Translations under genes and position numbers: made by a program
The notes under the pieces: generated by a model
Databases searched by the model: none
The model's input: only the letters and a program-made list of their open reading frames with translations
Told to the model about the DNA's origin: nothing
Origin: Phreatobacter stygius
Lineage (GTDB): Bacteria > Pseudomonadota > Alphaproteobacteria > Rhizobiales > Phreatobacteraceae
Length of the DNA stretch: 64,000 nt
Direction: 5' to 3'
NCBI RefSeq assembly: GCF_005144885.1
Contig: NZ_CP039690.1
Coordinates: 806,001-870,000, forward strand
Part shown: piece after piece, positions 1 to 8,719 of the stretch
Layout of the letters: every line of letters starts with the position of its first letter
Position numbering within the stretch: the stretch's first letter is position 1

Positions 1-2
1 AC

Positions 3-1106
3 CAGGTCGCCACCGGGGCGGCGGTCGAGACGCTGCCCGACACCTCTTCCGTCTGGCGCGCCGTCGCGCTGTCGACCAGCCCCGATATCGCGCGCCGGAG
101 TTTCGATGCGCTTTCCGGCGAGGTCCATGCCTCGGCCAAGAGCGCGCTGATCGAGGACAGCCGCTTCGTCCGCGCCGCCGCGATCGACCGGCTGCGCGCG
201 GCCTTCGGCGCTGTCGGCGCGTCGCCGACGCCGGTGATGGCCTATGCGGCCGGCGGACCTGAGCTCGCCCCCGCGACCACCGACCGCTTCGCCGCCTGGG
301 GCACCGCCTTCGGCGCGTGGGGCCGCTTCAACGGCGACGGCAATGCCGCAAGGTTCACCCGCTCCACCGGCGGCTTCCTGATCGGCGCCGACGGCCTGGT
401 TGCGGACAACTGGCGTCTCGGCCTCCTGGCCGGCTACAGCCGTTCGACCTTCAACACGCGGGATCGCGCCGCCTCGGGCGCGAGCGACAACTATCACCTG
501 GGCCTCTATGCCGGCACCGAGTGGGGCAATCTGGCCTTCAGGTCCGGCCTTGCCTACACATGGCACGATGTCGCGGCCGGCCGCTCGGTCGCGCTCCCCG
601 GCTTCGCCGACAGCCTCAAGAGCAAGAGCGGCGCGGGCACCGTCCAGGTCTTCGGCGAGCTCGGCTATCGTCTCGGGGCCGGATCGTTCCGGCTCGAGCC
701 CTTCGCCAATCTCGCCTATGTCAGCCTGCGCACCGACGGCTTCGCCGAACAGGGCGGCATGGCGGCGCTCTCTATCCGCGCCGGCTCGACCGGCGCCACC
801 TTCACCACGCTTGGCCTGCGCGCCGAGACCGGCTTTGCCTTCGGCGCGATCGAGGCGACGGCCCGCGCCACGCTCGGCTGGCGTCACGCCTTCGGGAATA
901 CCATCCCGCTCTCCACCCAGGCCTTTGCCGGCAGCAGCGCCTTTACCATTGCCGGCGTGCCGATCGCCCGAGACAGCGCCGTCGTCGACGCCGGGCTCGA
1001 CCTCAAGCTCACCGGCGCCGCCACGGTCGGCCTGTCCTACGCCGGCCAGATTGCCCGTGGCGCCCAGGATCACGGCGTCAAGGCCAATCTGGCGGTCAGG
1101 TTCTGA
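3..1106 (+). CDS. Autotransporter outer-membrane beta-barrel domain, 5'-truncated
   Basis: C-terminal part of an autotransporter; the reading frame is open from the left edge, so the passenger and start lie outside the window. The visible N-terminal part has the linker typical of the family (ALSGEVHASAKSALIEDSRF, then an AAIDRLR helix) that precedes a 12-stranded translocator barrel. The rest alternates aromatic and small residues (GLLAGYSRS, NYHLGLYAGTEWG, GLRAETGFAFG), and the chain ends in AVRF, with the terminal aromatic residue recognised by the Bam complex. The barrel inserts in the outer membrane and exports or anchors the missing passenger. Passenger function cannot be judged. An ATG at 234 is internal, not the start. 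The next gene is convergent. Confidence 0.88.
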   Translation, partial: QVATGAAVETLPDTSSVWRAVALSTSPDIARRSFDALSGEVHASAKSALIEDSRFVRAAAIDRLRAAFGAVGASPTPVMAYAAGGPELAPATTDRFAAWGTAFGAWGRFNGDGNAARFTRSTGGFLIGADGLVADNWRLGLLAGYSRSTFNTRDRAASGASDNYHLGLYAGTEWGNLAFRSGLAYTWHDVAAGRSVALPGFADSLKSKSGAGTVQVFGELGYRLGAGSFRLEPFANLAYVSLRTDGFAEQGGMAALSIRAGSTGATFTTLGLRAETGFAFGAIEATARATLGWRHAFGNTIPLSTQAFAGSSAFTIAGVPIARDSAVVDAGLDLKLTGAATVGLSYAGQIARGAQDHGVKANLAVRF

Positions 1107-1146
1107 ACCGGCGCACGAAGCGTCGCGGCGCCGGCCTCGTCCGCGC

Positions 1147-1851
1147 TCAGGCCGCCGCGCGCTTGCCCGCGGCATAGGCTTCCGCGGCGTGCTCGACCTC
1201 ACCGCGCCGCCGCTTGTTGTTGGCGCCGCTGATCGATGAGACCATGGTGTAGATCTCGACCGGCGCGGTGTCCGGGTGGCCGGCATTGAACGGCGGCGCC
1301 GGGGCATATTCGAGGCCGAGCTGGATCGCCTGCGCGACATTGGCATCGGCCAGTTCGGCGGCGAGCGTAATGGCAAAATCGATGCCCGCGGTGACCCCGC
1401 CGCCGGTGATCAGATTGCCGTCGCGCACGACCCGGCCCGGATCCGGAATGGCGCCGAACAGCGGCAGGAATTCCCGCCAGGCCCAGTGGCAGGCGGCGCG
1501 ACGTCCTTCCAGCAGGCCGGCGGCACCGAGGATCAGCGAGCCGGTGCAGACCGAGGTGACATAACGCGCGCCGGCCGCCAGCCGCCGGACCGCCGCCATG
1601 AAGACCGGGTCCTGCATGGCGTTGGTGCAACTGGCGCCACCCGGCACGCAGAGCACGTCGCAATGCTCAATCTCCTCGAGCTTGGCGAGATCGGCAAAGG
1701 TCAGCCCATCGGCCTTGACCGCTACGCCGCCGACCGAGGCGACCGTCAACTGAGCGCCCGGCAGGCGCGACAGGAACTGGTGCGGTCCGGTGAAATCGAG
1801 ATGGGTCATGCCGGCATAGAGCGGGAAGACGATCGAGAAGGGCGTGGTCAT
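1147..1851 (-). CDS. DJ-1/PfpI family protein, isonitrile hydratase-like
   Basis: A 234-residue DJ-1/PfpI (ThiJ) superfamily enzyme. The nucleophile elbow is VTSVCTGS with Cys102, and Asp19 in the HLDFTGP motif matches the acid residue used by Pseudomonas InhA (cyclohexyl-isocyanide hydratase, which converts isonitriles to N-formamides). The start is set by GGAGG about 8 nt before the ATG at 1851. It is transcribed away from the GlxA-type regulator, which carries the same fold, so joint control is plausible. The InhA-like chemistry is inferred from motifs; other DJ-1 enzymes share them, so the substrate is open. The lysine/arginine-rich C-terminal tail (about residues 212-234) is not part of the fold. 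Confidence 0.82.
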   Translation of the reverse strand: MTTPFSIVFPLYAGMTHLDFTGPHQFLSRLPGAQLTVASVGGVAVKADGLTFADLAKLEEIEHCDVLCVPGGASCTNAMQDPVFMAAVRRLAAGARYVTSVCTGSLILGAAGLLEGRRAACHWAWREFLPLFGAIPDPGRVVRDGNLITGGGVTAGIDFAITLAAELADANVAQAIQLGLEYAPAPPFNAGHPDTAPVEIYTMVSSISGANNKRRRGEVEHAAEAYAAGKRAAA

Positions 1852-1947
1852 CGGGAGCCTCCAAGGCGTTGACAGGGCAAAGCTCGCAGATCAAGGTCGC
1901 GACTTGAATGACATTGATCCCTCATTTCAGGCCATGACCAAAACAGC

Positions 1948-2931
1948 ATGACCAAAACAATCGGATTTCTCGTCTTCCCGTCGTTCCAGATCCTCGATCT
2001 CTCCGGCCCCTTGGCGGTGTTCGACGCGCCGACCCGTGCGCTGTCGATGGCGCCCTACCGGCTGGTCGTGCTGTCCGAGCAGGGCGGCCCGGTCACCAGT
2101 TCGTCCGGCTTGGAGGTGATGACCCAGGCCTTGGGCAAGAATCCCTTGGACGGCCAGCCGCTCGACACGCTGATCGTTGCCGGCGGCGCCGGTACGCGCG
2201 AGGCGGCGAAGGCCCCTGCCCTGCTGGCCTTTCTCGGCCAGGCGCCGGAGCGTTGCCGGCGCGTCGCCAGCGTCTGCACCGGCGCCTTCGTGATGGCCGC
2301 AGCCGGCCTGCTCGACGGGCGGCGGGCGACCACCCACTGGCATTATGCGGCGTCGCTGCAGCGGCACAATCCGCGCATCCGGGTCGAGGCTGACCGGATC
2401 TTCACCAAGGACGGCCCGATCTGGACCTCGGCCGGCGTCAGCTCCGGCATCGACCTGGCCCTGGCCCTGGTCGAGGACGATCTCGGCCTCGACATCGCCC
2501 GCGCCATCGCCCGCCATCTCGTGGTCTATCACCGGCGCCCGGGCGGACAATCGCAATTCTCGACGCTGCTCGAGCTCGACCCGCCGTCGAGCCGGATCCG
2601 CGAAGCACTCACCTATGCCCGCGATCACCTGCACGAAACCCTGAGTGTCGAGCGCCTCGCCGACGTCGCCTGCCTCAGCCCGCGCCAGTTCGGCCGCGCC
2701 TTCCTGGCCGAGACCGGACAGACGCCCGCCAAGGCCGTCGAGCGGCTGCGCGCCGAGGCTGCCCGCGCCCGCATCGAAGCCGGACGCGAACCGATCGAAG
2801 CGATCGCCCGCGGCGTCGGCTTTACCGATCCCGAACGCATGCGCCGGGCCTTTGTGCGCGCTTTCGGCCAGCCGCCCCAGGCGATCAGGCGGGTGGCGCG
2901 CGCGGCGAGCGCCGCGGGCAGCCCGGGATAG
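1948..2931 (+). CDS. GlxA family transcriptional regulator (DJ-1 domain + AraC HTH)
   Basis: A 327-residue regulator. Residues 3-180 form a DJ-1/PfpI domain (ILDLSGP near the N-terminus, VASVCTGAF with Cys110). Residues 220-318 form a double helix-turn-helix of the AraC type (SVERLADVACLSPRQFGRAF, then IEAIARGVGFTDPERMRRAF). In this family the DJ-1 part normally senses a small molecule rather than acting as an enzyme. It is divergent from the isonitrile hydratase-like gene with a 96-bp gap, so that gene is the likely target. The start codon lies in a short direct repeat (CATGACCAAAACA at 1933-1945 and again at 1947-1959); the first copy gives only a five-codon reading frame. Confidence 0.88.
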   Translation: MTKTIGFLVFPSFQILDLSGPLAVFDAPTRALSMAPYRLVVLSEQGGPVTSSSGLEVMTQALGKNPLDGQPLDTLIVAGGAGTREAAKAPALLAFLGQAPERCRRVASVCTGAFVMAAAGLLDGRRATTHWHYAASLQRHNPRIRVEADRIFTKDGPIWTSAGVSSGIDLALALVEDDLGLDIARAIARHLVVYHRRPGGQSQFSTLLELDPPSSRIREALTYARDHLHETLSVERLADVACLSPRQFGRAFLAETGQTPAKAVERLRAEAARARIEAGREPIEAIARGVGFTDPERMRRAFVRAFGQPPQAIRRVARAASAAGSPG

Positions 2932-2940
2932 CTTTCATTA

Positions 2941-2985
2941 TTTTACCTTGGTATTATTGCCATACATATTTTATCCTGGTAATTA
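2941..2985. promoter_or_regulatory. AT-rich twin repeat upstream of the TetR gene
   Basis: Two related AT-rich half-elements, TTTTACCTTGGTATTA at 2941-2956 and TTTTATCCTGGTAATTA at 2969-2985, start 28 bp apart in an otherwise GC-rich stretch. The first has a TACC-TT-GGTA dyad. It lies just past the GlxA-type gene and about 190 bp before the TetR gene. A palindrome GGCAA-GAAT-TTGCC follows at 3000-3013. It may be a promoter or operator region; which protein binds is unknown. Confidence 0.35.
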
Positions 2986-3120
2986 TCTGATCGTCGGATG
3001 GCAAGAATTTGCCATGACGACGATGCACCCGCCGGTGCGACCCTGGAAGCCATGTGACGCGTGGCATCGGGCCGAGGGCGCGGTCGTGGTGGCTTGCCTC
3101 TGGTGAGGCCAAGACGATTG

Positions 3121-3138
3121 ATATAGACCAGTCTATAT
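3121..3138. promoter_or_regulatory. TetR operator (inverted repeat)
   Basis: Perfect inverted repeat ATATAGAC-CA-GTCTATAT, with 8-bp arms and a 2-bp spacer, 32 bp before the TetR start codon. The core TAGACCAGTCTA closely resembles the box bound by Bacillus LmrA/YxaF, TetR regulators of the same subfamily as the gene downstream. It most likely serves autoregulation of the TetR gene and the isomerase gene after it. Confidence 0.7.
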
Positions 3139-3170
3139 ATTGAGGACCTGTCATCTCGACCGGAGACGCC

Positions 3171-3764
3171 ATGCCAACGGCACCGAAACACCGCGACAAG
3201 ATCATCCGGGCCGCCGCCGATCTGTTCCGCCGGGCCGGTTACGCCGCAACCGGCACCAATGAGATCGTCGCCCGGTCCGGCGCGCCGAAGGGCTCGCTCT
3301 ATCACTACTTTCCCGGCGGCAAGGCCGAAATCGGCGCCGCGGCCATTGGTTATGCCGGGAGCAAGGTCACCGCGACGCTGGCCGACCTCCTCGCGCGGCA
3401 TGACGGCAACCCGGCCGCCGCGATCCTCGCCTATGGCGCGTTGCTGATCGTCTGGCTGGAGCAATCGGGATATCGCGACGGCTGTCCGATCGCCACGGTT
3501 CTTCTGGAAATCGCACCCGCCGAAACCACGGTGACGGCGGCTGGCCGGGCGGTGTTTGCCGACTGGGCCGGCCTGTTCGCCAAGGCGCTGATGGATTCCC
3601 ATGTCGCCGCCGAAAGGGCCGAGACTTTGGGAACGCTCGCCGTAACCCTCCTGGAAGGCAGCCTCATCCAGGCCCGCGTCGAGGCGGACGGGCGAGCCAT
3701 TACCCTGGCGGTGCGCGAAGCCGCCGGGATGTTCGAGGCCGCCATGAGCCAGGCCCGCCAATAG
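3171..3764 (+). CDS. TetR/AcrR family regulator, LmrA/YxaF-like
   Basis: A 197-residue repressor. The N-terminal helix-turn-helix (about residues 8-54) reads IIRAAADLFRRAGYAATGTNEIVARSGAPKGSLYHYFPGG in two adjoining blocks, with the SLYHYF recognition helix typical of TetR proteins. The C-terminal ligand domain resembles the LmrA/YxaF branch (GCPIATVLLEIAP, VTLLEGSLIQARV). That agrees with the LmrA-like operator found 32 bp upstream. A gap of 39 bp separates it from the isomerase gene, so the two are probably co-transcribed and derepressed together, perhaps by an aromatic or xenobiotic compound (inference). Confidence 0.9.
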   Translation: MPTAPKHRDKIIRAAADLFRRAGYAATGTNEIVARSGAPKGSLYHYFPGGKAEIGAAAIGYAGSKVTATLADLLARHDGNPAAAILAYGALLIVWLEQSGYRDGCPIATVLLEIAPAETTVTAAGRAVFADWAGLFAKALMDSHVAAERAETLGTLAVTLLEGSLIQARVEADGRAITLAVREAAGMFEAAMSQARQ

Positions 3765-3803
3765 GCCGATATCCCGGCGACCGACCCGACACGGGGAAAC
3801 GAA

Positions 3804-4424
3804 ATGGCTGAGATCCAATTCTTTTTCGAGTTCGCATCGCCTTACAGCTATATCGCCTCGCTCGACATCGAGGACATTGCCGCGGCCGCGGGGCGAACCG
3901 TGGCGTGGCGCCCCGTCGAAATCGACGCGGTCTGGGAAGCCCAGGGCGTCTTGGACGCCTATCGGACCATACGCCGGCTGAAGGGCCCCTATATCAGGCG
4001 CGACGCCATGCGCTGTGCGGCACGGCGCGGCGCGTCACTTCGCTCCCCCTCGGCCTCGGCCCGCGACACATCCCTCGCGAAATCCGCCTATTGGGGGCTT
4101 CGCGACGAAAACACCCAGCTCGCCAAGCGCTTCCTCCAGGTGACCTGGCATCGCTATTTCAGCGAGGGCAAACCGATCGGCAGCCTCGAGGACATAGTCG
4201 AGGCAACCGACAGCCTTGGCCTCGGGGCGCAACGGATCCTGACCGCCGCGGCCTGGGCCGGGGCGCGGCGCGACCAGGATGCGAGCAATGCCGACGCGAT
4301 TGCCGGCGGCTGCTTTGGAATTCCCTGGTTCATCGCCGATGGCGAAGCCTTCTTCGGCCAGGACCGGCTCAGCCATCTCGCCGCCCATATCAATCCCAAG
4401 CCCGGGCGCCAGGTCGTGTCCTAG
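3804..4424 (+). CDS. 2-hydroxychromene-2-carboxylate isomerase / DsbA-like thioredoxin-fold protein
   Basis: A 206-residue protein of the kappa-class GST / HCCA isomerase family (NahD-like). The N-terminus FFFEFASPYSYIAS carries the conserved serine (Ser12) used in place of the CxxC of DsbA, and the C-terminal block GGCFGIPWFIADGEAFFGQD is the family signature with a cis-proline. NahD uses glutathione to isomerise 2-hydroxychromene-2-carboxylate in naphthalene breakdown. No other aromatic catabolism genes lie nearby, so the natural substrate may differ. The start follows GGGGAAACGAA. Probably in one operon with the upstream TetR gene. Confidence 0.85.
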   Translation: MAEIQFFFEFASPYSYIASLDIEDIAAAAGRTVAWRPVEIDAVWEAQGVLDAYRTIRRLKGPYIRRDAMRCAARRGASLRSPSASARDTSLAKSAYWGLRDENTQLAKRFLQVTWHRYFSEGKPIGSLEDIVEATDSLGLGAQRILTAAAWAGARRDQDASNADAIAGGCFGIPWFIADGEAFFGQDRLSHLAAHINPKPGRQVVS

Positions 4425-4450
4425 GTCGCTGCGGTTCGCCCGGCCGGCTC

Positions 4451-5752
4451 TCACCCGGCGGGCAGGGCCACCGGGCGACCGGCCGCGCGCCAGACATTGG
4501 CGATGGCCGCAACCATGCCGATGACAGTTGCGCCGGCGACGTAATGGGCCGGGCCGAGCGTATCCGAGGTCAGCAGCACCTGCACCGCGACAGGCGTCAG
4601 GCCGCCGAACACCGCATAAGCGACATTGTAGGAGAACGACACGCCGGAGAAGCGCACGGCGCCCGGAAAGGCGCGCACCATGATGACCGGCACGATGGTG
4701 ATCATGCCGGCGGCGAGCCCCGCCAAGGCATAGAGCGGCACCAGCCTGGCCGGATCGGCGGCGGTGCCGATGAACAGCGCATAGGTCGCGGCGATCATCA
4801 GGGGACCGCCGACCAGGCTCACCGCCAGCACGCCGAAGCGGTCGATCAGCGCGCCGACCGCGATGGCCGACACCGTGATGGCAAGCGTCGCGGCGACACT
4901 GCCGATCAGCGTGGTCAAGGGCGCGATGCCGTGCAGGCGCTGCATCAGGGTTGGCGTGGTCAGGATCACCACCACGACGATGGCGGTGAGCATCCAGGTC
5001 GCCAGCATGCAGACGATGACCGCCGGCCCGTGGCCTGACAGCACCTGTTTCATCGGCATGTCCTGAACCGTCGCCTTGCGGGCGCGCATGGCTTCGAAAA
5101 CCGGCGTTTCCGACAGCCAGCGGCGCAGATACATCGCGACGAAGCCGAACACCCCGCCGACCAGGAAAGGAATGCGCCAGACCCAGTCGTGAATGGCCGC
5201 GGGCGAATAGACATAATTGATGGCGGTCGCCATCAGCGACCCCAGCAGAATGCCGCCGGTCAGGCCGCCGGTCAGAAGCCCGCAGGCCAGCCCGACACGA
5301 TTCTCGGCCACGTGCTCGGAAACGAACACCCAGGCGCCCGGCGCTTCGCCGCCGATCGCCGCGCCCTGGAAGATGCGCATGACCAGGAGCAGGACCGGCG
5401 CGGCATAACCGATCGAGGCATAGGTCGGCATCAGGCCGATCAGCAGCGTCGGCACGGCCATCATGAAGATCGACAGGGTGAACATGCGCTTGCGGCCGGT
5501 CTTGTCGCCGAAATGCGCCATGATGATGCCGCCGAGCGGCCGCGCCAGATATCCAGCCGCGAAGATTCCGAAGGTCTGGATCTGCTCCAGCCATTCCGGC
5601 ATGTCCGGCGGGAAGAACAGCTTGCCGATGACGGCAGCAAAAAACACGTAGATGATGAAGTCGTAGAACTCCAGCGCGCCGCCCAGCGAGGCAAGAGCGA
5701 GCGTTTTCGCGTCACCCTTGGTCAGGGGACGGTTCGTGGCAATGTCGGTCAT
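4451..5752 (-). CDS. MFS transporter, metabolite:H+ symporter (MHS) family
   Basis: A 433-residue inner-membrane protein with 12 predicted membrane segments. The N-terminal block GGALEFYDFIIYVFFAAVIG, the loop GDKTGRKRMF (the MFS motif between helices 2 and 3) and FVSEHVAENRVG point to the MHS group (relatives of ProP, ShiA, KgtP), which import organic acids or zwitterions with protons. The start used is the ATG at 5752; an in-frame TTG at 5773 is possible but has a poorer ribosome site. It converges with the isomerase gene (26-bp gap). Substrate cannot be assigned. Confidence 0.87.
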   Translation of the reverse strand: MTDIATNRPLTKGDAKTLALASLGGALEFYDFIIYVFFAAVIGKLFFPPDMPEWLEQIQTFGIFAAGYLARPLGGIIMAHFGDKTGRKRMFTLSIFMMAVPTLLIGLMPTYASIGYAAPVLLLVMRIFQGAAIGGEAPGAWVFVSEHVAENRVGLACGLLTGGLTGGILLGSLMATAINYVYSPAAIHDWVWRIPFLVGGVFGFVAMYLRRWLSETPVFEAMRARKATVQDMPMKQVLSGHGPAVIVCMLATWMLTAIVVVVILTTPTLMQRLHGIAPLTTLIGSVAATLAITVSAIAVGALIDRFGVLAVSLVGGPLMIAATYALFIGTAADPARLVPLYALAGLAAGMITIVPVIMVRAFPGAVRFSGVSFSYNVAYAVFGGLTPVAVQVLLTSDTLGPAHYVAGATVIGMVAAIANVWRAAGRPVALPAG

Positions 5753-6132
5753 CAAAGTAACGATCCCAGGCAATAACGCGTCGTCAACGCAATTTGCTGC
5801 CGTCTACCGCATGCTGCGGCGCGACACCATTACCGGAAACCATGACAGCCATTGGCTCACCGCATGGGTATGGCCGTTTGCTGCCGTGAACCCGGCCATA
5901 TCTGATTGGCACGCCGCCGCGAGGCATGCACTGGGGACATATGTCACGACAAAGTGTCCGGCACGGCGCGACGGCGCCGGCTGCAATGCCTTGCTTGGTT
6001 GCCCCTGGCGCGGCCATTGCGCTTGACCGTTGCTCCGCGCCGCCATTTCGGCTATAGCCCGCCCGTCCCGTGGCATATCTCCGCACCCCTGGAGGCATTG
6101 GCCGCGGGTCTTTTCATTTGGAGACTAAGACC
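5753..6132. other. Intergenic region before rplY
   Basis: A 380-bp stretch between the divergent MHS transporter and rplY. It must hold both promoters. I see no credible gene, tRNA or riboswitch-like structure; short reading frames here have low third-position G/C. A TTGACC at about 6023 is a possible -35 element, but no convincing -10 follows at normal spacing. Confidence 0.4.
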
Positions 6133-6771
6133 ATGGCTGCCATCAACCAGATGTCGGCGACGGTCCGCGCGAACGGCGGCAAGGGGGCCGCACGCGCCGA
6201 ACGTCGTCTGGGCCGCGTGCCCGGCGTCATCTACGGGGACAAGAAGTCCCCCGTGCTGATTTCGCTCGACTACAAGACCCTGCACCAGCGCATCTACGCC
6301 GGTCACTTCCTCTCGACCGTGTTCGAGCTCGAGGTCGACGGTCAGAAGCACCGCGTCATTCCGCGCGACTACCAGCTAGACCCGGTGAAGGATTTCCCGA
6401 TCCATGTCGACTTCCTGCGTCTGGGCGTCGGCGCCGAGATCACGGTCGACATCCCGATCCACGTCAAGGGCGCGGACGTCTCGCCCGGCGTCAAGCGCGG
6501 CGGCGCGATCAACCTGGTCGAGCACTCGATCACGCTGCTGTGCAAGGCCGACAGCATTCCGGAAGCCGTCGACATCGACGTCTCCGAGCTGAACCTCGGC
6601 TCGTCGATCCACCTGAACGACATCGTCCTGCCGGCCGGCGCCCGCGCCACCGCCAAGGACAACCCGACGCTGCTGTCGATCGTCGCGCCGTCCGGCTTCG
6701 CCGAGCCCGAGGAAACTCCGGCCGCCGACGCTCCGGCTGCCGCGGCCGCCGCTCCGGCTGCCAAGAAGTGA
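6133..6771 (+). CDS. rplY: 50S ribosomal protein L25/general stress protein Ctc
   Basis: A 212-residue long-form L25 (Ctc type) that binds 5S rRNA. The N-terminal domain (residues 1-90) contains [12 protein letters not shown] and [22 protein letters not shown]; a second beta domain runs to about residue 185 (VPIHVKG-like block, [19 protein letters not shown]). The C-terminus is an Ala/Pro-rich tail ending in KK, common in alphaproteobacteria. The start at 6133 is chosen over an upstream in-frame one at 6070 because the family begins with this short N-terminus and GGAG lies 9 nt before it. It is followed by a terminator, then pth, the usual order in this group. Confidence 0.96.
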   Translation: MAAINQMSATVRANGGKGAARAERRLGRVPGVIYGDKKSPVLISLDYKTLHQRIYAGHFLSTVFELEVDGQKHRVIPRDYQLDPVKDFPIHVDFLRLGVGAEITVDIPIHVKGADVSPGVKRGGAINLVEHSITLLCKADSIPEAVDIDVSELNLGSSIHLNDIVLPAGARATAKDNPTLLSIVAPSGFAEPEETPAADAPAAAAAAPAAKK

Positions 6772-6775
6772 GCCT

Positions 6776-6837
6776 GCGGGGCTTTCAGCCCCGCAAGGTC
6801 CATCGATCGGGGCCCTCTCTCGCGAGAGGGCCTTTTT
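6776..6837 (+). terminator. rplY terminator (two hairpins)
   Basis: Two hairpins after rplY. GCGGGGCT/AGCCCCGC (6776-6794) is followed by a strong one, GGCCCTCTC-TCGC-GAGAGGGCC at 6811-6832, which runs into TTTTT. The second is a typical intrinsic terminator. Confidence 0.85.
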
Positions 6838-6910
6838 CGTTTCAAGGCGATCAGACACAGTGGCGGCGGCTGGCCGGTCCTGGACCGGCCGTCGCGCGAA
6901 GGGGCATGCG

Positions 6911-7516
6911 ATGATCCTCGTGGCCGGCCTCGGCAATCCCGGGGCCAAATATGCCGGCAACCGGCACAATATCGGCTTCATGGCGGCGGAGGCGATCCAC
7001 CGCCGGCACCGCTTTGCGCCCTGGCGCCAGCGTTTCCAGGGCCTCGCCGCCGAGGGCATGATCGGCGCCGAGAAGGTGCTGCTGGTCATGCCCGGCACCT
7101 ATATGAACGAGAGCGGCCGCTCGGTCGGCGAAGCCATGCGCTTCTTCAAGATCGAGCTTGGCGACGTCATCGTCTTCCATGACGAGCTCGACCTGCCGCC
7201 GGCCAAGCTCAGGGTCAAGACCGGCGGCGGCAATGCCGGCCATAACGGGCTGCGCTCGATCACCGCGCAATGCGGCAACGACTATCGCCGGGTGCGCTTG
7301 GGGATCGGCCATCCCGGCGACAAGGCGCTGGTCCATGCCTATGTGCTGAACGACTTCGCCAAGAGCGAGCAGCCCTGGGTGGAAGACCTGGTGACCGCCT
7401 CGGCAGAGGCCGCCGACCTCCTGGCCGCCGGCGACGATGCCTTGTTCCAGAACCGCGTTCATCTGGCCATGGACGGCCGCGGCTGGGGCGAGGTGAAGCG
7501 GATCGGCGAAGCCTAG
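6911..7516 (+). CDS. pth: Peptidyl-tRNA hydrolase
   Basis: A 201-residue bacterial Pth, which releases peptides from peptidyl-tRNA that drops off ribosomes. Signature blocks are [19 protein letters not shown] (with the catalytic histidine of NRHN at about residue 20), [12 protein letters not shown], and [20 protein letters not shown] followed by GHNGLRSI. The start at 6911 gives the family N-terminus [11 protein letters not shown]; the longer in-frame version from 6860 adds 17 residues not seen in the family. Located between rplY and ychF, the usual alphaproteobacterial order. Confidence 0.97.
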   Translation: MILVAGLGNPGAKYAGNRHNIGFMAAEAIHRRHRFAPWRQRFQGLAAEGMIGAEKVLLVMPGTYMNESGRSVGEAMRFFKIELGDVIVFHDELDLPPAKLRVKTGGGNAGHNGLRSITAQCGNDYRRVRLGIGHPGDKALVHAYVLNDFAKSEQPWVEDLVTASAEAADLLAAGDDALFQNRVHLAMDGRGWGEVKRIGEA

Positions 7517-7613
7517 GCTTCGACCGCCCTCACCCCCTGGATTAGACGCGAGGGTTGACACCCCGCATCAGGCGCTCGACAAGGCGCGCAACCAACCAAC
7601 GGATCTGATCGCC

Positions 7614-8711
7614 ATGGGCTTCAAATGCGGCATCGTCGGCCTGCCGAACGTCGGCAAGTCGACCCTCTTCAACGCCCTGACGCAGACCGCTGCAGCGCAG
7701 GCCGCCAATTATCCGTTCTGCACGATCGAGCCGAATGTCGGCGACGTCGCGGTGCCGGATCCGCGCCTCGACAAGCTCGCCAGCATCGGCAAGTCGCAGC
7801 AGATCATCCCGACCCGCATCACCTTTGTCGACATTGCCGGGATCGTCCGCGGCGCCTCCAAGGGCGAGGGCCTGGGTAACCAGTTCCTCGCCAATATCCG
7901 CGAGGTCGATGCCATCGCCCATGTCGTGCGCTGCTTCGAAGACAGCGACATCACCCATGTCGAGGGCAAGATCGACCCGATCGCCGACATCGAGACGATC
8001 GAAACGGAACTGATGCTCGCCGATCTCGACAGCCTGGAGAAACGCGTCGTCGGCCTGGAGAAGAAGGCGAAAGCCGGCGACAAGGAAGCCAAGGAAGCGG
8101 TCGACCTGATCAATCGCGCGCTGGTGCACCTGCGCGACGGCCGGCCGGCCCGGGTCACCGAGGTGAAGCCGGAGGAGCGCAAGGCCTTCGAGATGCTCAA
8201 CCTCTTGACCAGCAAGCCGGTACTTTATGTCTGCAATGTCGAGGAGGCCTCGGCCGACCAGGGCAATGCCTTTTCGGCCAAGGTGTTCGAGCGTGCCAAG
8301 GCCGAGGGCGCCAAGGCCGTGGTGGTCTCGGCGCAGATCGAAAGCGAGATCGCCGTCATGTCGCCCGACGAGCAGAAGGATTTCCTCGACGCGGTCGGCC
8401 TTGCCGAACCCGGCCTCAACCGGGTGATCCGCGCCGGTTACGAATTGCTGGCGCTGGTCACCTATTTCACCGTCGGGCCGAAGGAGGCACGCGCCTGGAC
8501 CATCACCAAGGGCACCAAGGCGCCCCAGGCGGCCGGCGTCATCCATACCGATTTCGAGAAGGGCTTCATCCGCGCCGAGACCATTGCCTTCGCTGACTAT
8601 ACCGCGCTGAACGGCGAGGCCGGTGCGCGTGACGCCGGCAGGCTGCGCCTGGAAGGCAAGGACTATGTCGTCGCCGATGGCGACGTGCTGCATTTCCGCT
8701 TCGCCAACTGA
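7614..8711 (+). CDS. ychF: Redox-regulated ATPase YchF (OLA1 family)
   Basis: A 365-residue Obg-family P-loop protein. The P-loop GLPNVGKST is at residues 9-17, the switch region reads VDIAGIVRGASKGEGLGNQFL, and the nucleotide-specificity motif is the altered NVEE that makes this family favour ATP over GTP. A coiled-coil insert (about 130-165) and a C-terminal TGS domain (ARAWTITKGTKAPQAAGVIH) follow. It binds ribosomes and is involved in translation and oxidative stress responses in E. coli. Downstream maoC genes follow after 8 bp and may be co-transcribed. Confidence 0.96.
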   Translation: MGFKCGIVGLPNVGKSTLFNALTQTAAAQAANYPFCTIEPNVGDVAVPDPRLDKLASIGKSQQIIPTRITFVDIAGIVRGASKGEGLGNQFLANIREVDAIAHVVRCFEDSDITHVEGKIDPIADIETIETELMLADLDSLEKRVVGLEKKAKAGDKEAKEAVDLINRALVHLRDGRPARVTEVKPEERKAFEMLNLLTSKPVLYVCNVEEASADQGNAFSAKVFERAKAEGAKAVVVSAQIESEIAVMSPDEQKDFLDAVGLAEPGLNRVIRAGYELLALVTYFTVGPKEARAWTITKGTKAPQAAGVIHTDFEKGFIRAETIAFADYTALNGEAGARDAGRLRLEGKDYVVADGDVLHFRFAN

Positions 8712-8719
8712 GGCTCGCC

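Noticed and set aside
3014-3106. 30-codon reading frame before the TetR gene
   Set aside because: Weak ribosome site, no recognisable motif, and it lies in the promoter region; kept only as a remark.
4035-5594. 519-residue minus-strand open frame overlapping the MHS transporter and isomerase genes
   Set aside because: Shifted frame of the transporter gene, read on through the antisense of the isomerase gene; no own motifs or ribosome site.
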